Shown: piece by piece, positions 63,963-64,000 of the stretch
Layout of the letters: each line of letters opens with the position of its first letter
How positions within the stretch are numbered: position 1 is the first letter of the stretch
Assembly: GCA_044870245.1 (NCBI GenBank)
Contig: JBIOYR010000121.1
Location: forward strand, 1 to 64,000
Reading direction: 5' to 3'
DNA from: DATAFF01 sp044870245
GTDB lineage: Bacteria; Pseudomonadota; Alphaproteobacteria; Rhizobiales; Aestuariivirgaceae
Length of the DNA stretch: 64,000 nucleotides
Program-made: the position numbers and the translations under genes
The notes under the pieces: model-generated
Told to the model about the DNA's origin: nothing
Database searches by the model: none
The model's input: only the letters and a program-made list of their open reading frames with translations

Positions 63963-64000
63963 TTCTCTTGGCCTAACGGGCAATGCCCCAGCTCTCTCCT

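Overview
The window looks like chromosomal DNA of a metabolically versatile alphaproteobacterium, most likely of the Hyphomicrobiales (Rhizobiales). This is inferred from the GC-rich coding, the density of ABC importers with FrcBCA-like and PotABCD-like layouts, a CIRCE heat-shock operator, an Omp25/31-like porin remnant, and the many GTG/TTG starts behind strong GGAGG sites. There is no rRNA, tRNA, integrase, intact transposase or CRISPR array.

Layout. (1) 1-2350: a nucleoside-hydrolase-like gene of lower GC, then about 1.3 kb of degenerate DNA with an orphan CIRCE element and a perfect 20-bp palindrome. (2) 2348-5425, minus: a complete FrcBCA-type sugar importer, bracketed by two copies of a 33-bp repeat. 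(3) 5871-7519, minus: a MetF/MetV-type methylenetetrahydrofolate reductase pair. (4) 8015-11932: an FAD-Rieske oxidoreductase, an epimerase-DoxX fusion, a DUF2269 protein and a DUF1003 protein. (5) 11982-16454: a stand-alone SIR2-like protein, two very small genes (one with 10 Cys in 56 residues), a DUF892 stress protein, deoB, and a zinc-ribbon protein.

(6) 16594-29531 is a catabolic region around a peptide-type ABC importer (solute-binding protein, two permeases, fused double ATPase). It holds a DoeB-like deacylase, a D-2-hydroxyacid dehydrogenase, an HpaI-family aldolase, an amidohydrolase, an L-rhamnonate-dehydratase-like enolase, a methyltransferase and an agmatinase-like ureohydrolase. 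(7) 29628-33623: a CYTH-CHAD protein and a MocR regulator divergent from an EamA exporter.

(8) 33677-53394 is the most distinctive part. It has two luciferase-like flavin monooxygenases, a RutF/HpaC-like flavin reductase, three SDRs, two complete spermidine/putrescine-type importers, an SMP-30 lactonase, a D-cysteine-desulfhydrase-like PLP enzyme, a second HpaI-like protein, an aldo-keto reductase, an enolase-superfamily enzyme, and LysR and GntR regulators. The second importer is split across two convergent operons. The same TTGTATAC-centred site lies before both, which suggests one GntR regulon. The substrate is unknown.

(9) 53625-61958: two further sugar importers flanking a DUF1349 protein and a D-lyxose isomerase, probably a pentose (lyxose-type) utilisation unit. 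(10) 62070-64000: a TfoX-N protein, a frameshifted porin pseudogene, a glycine-rich exported protein and a terminal nested inverted repeat.

Overall this is an accessory catabolic island-like region: six ABC importers, each next to enzymes that plausibly process the imported compound. Substrate assignments are inference from families and neighbours.
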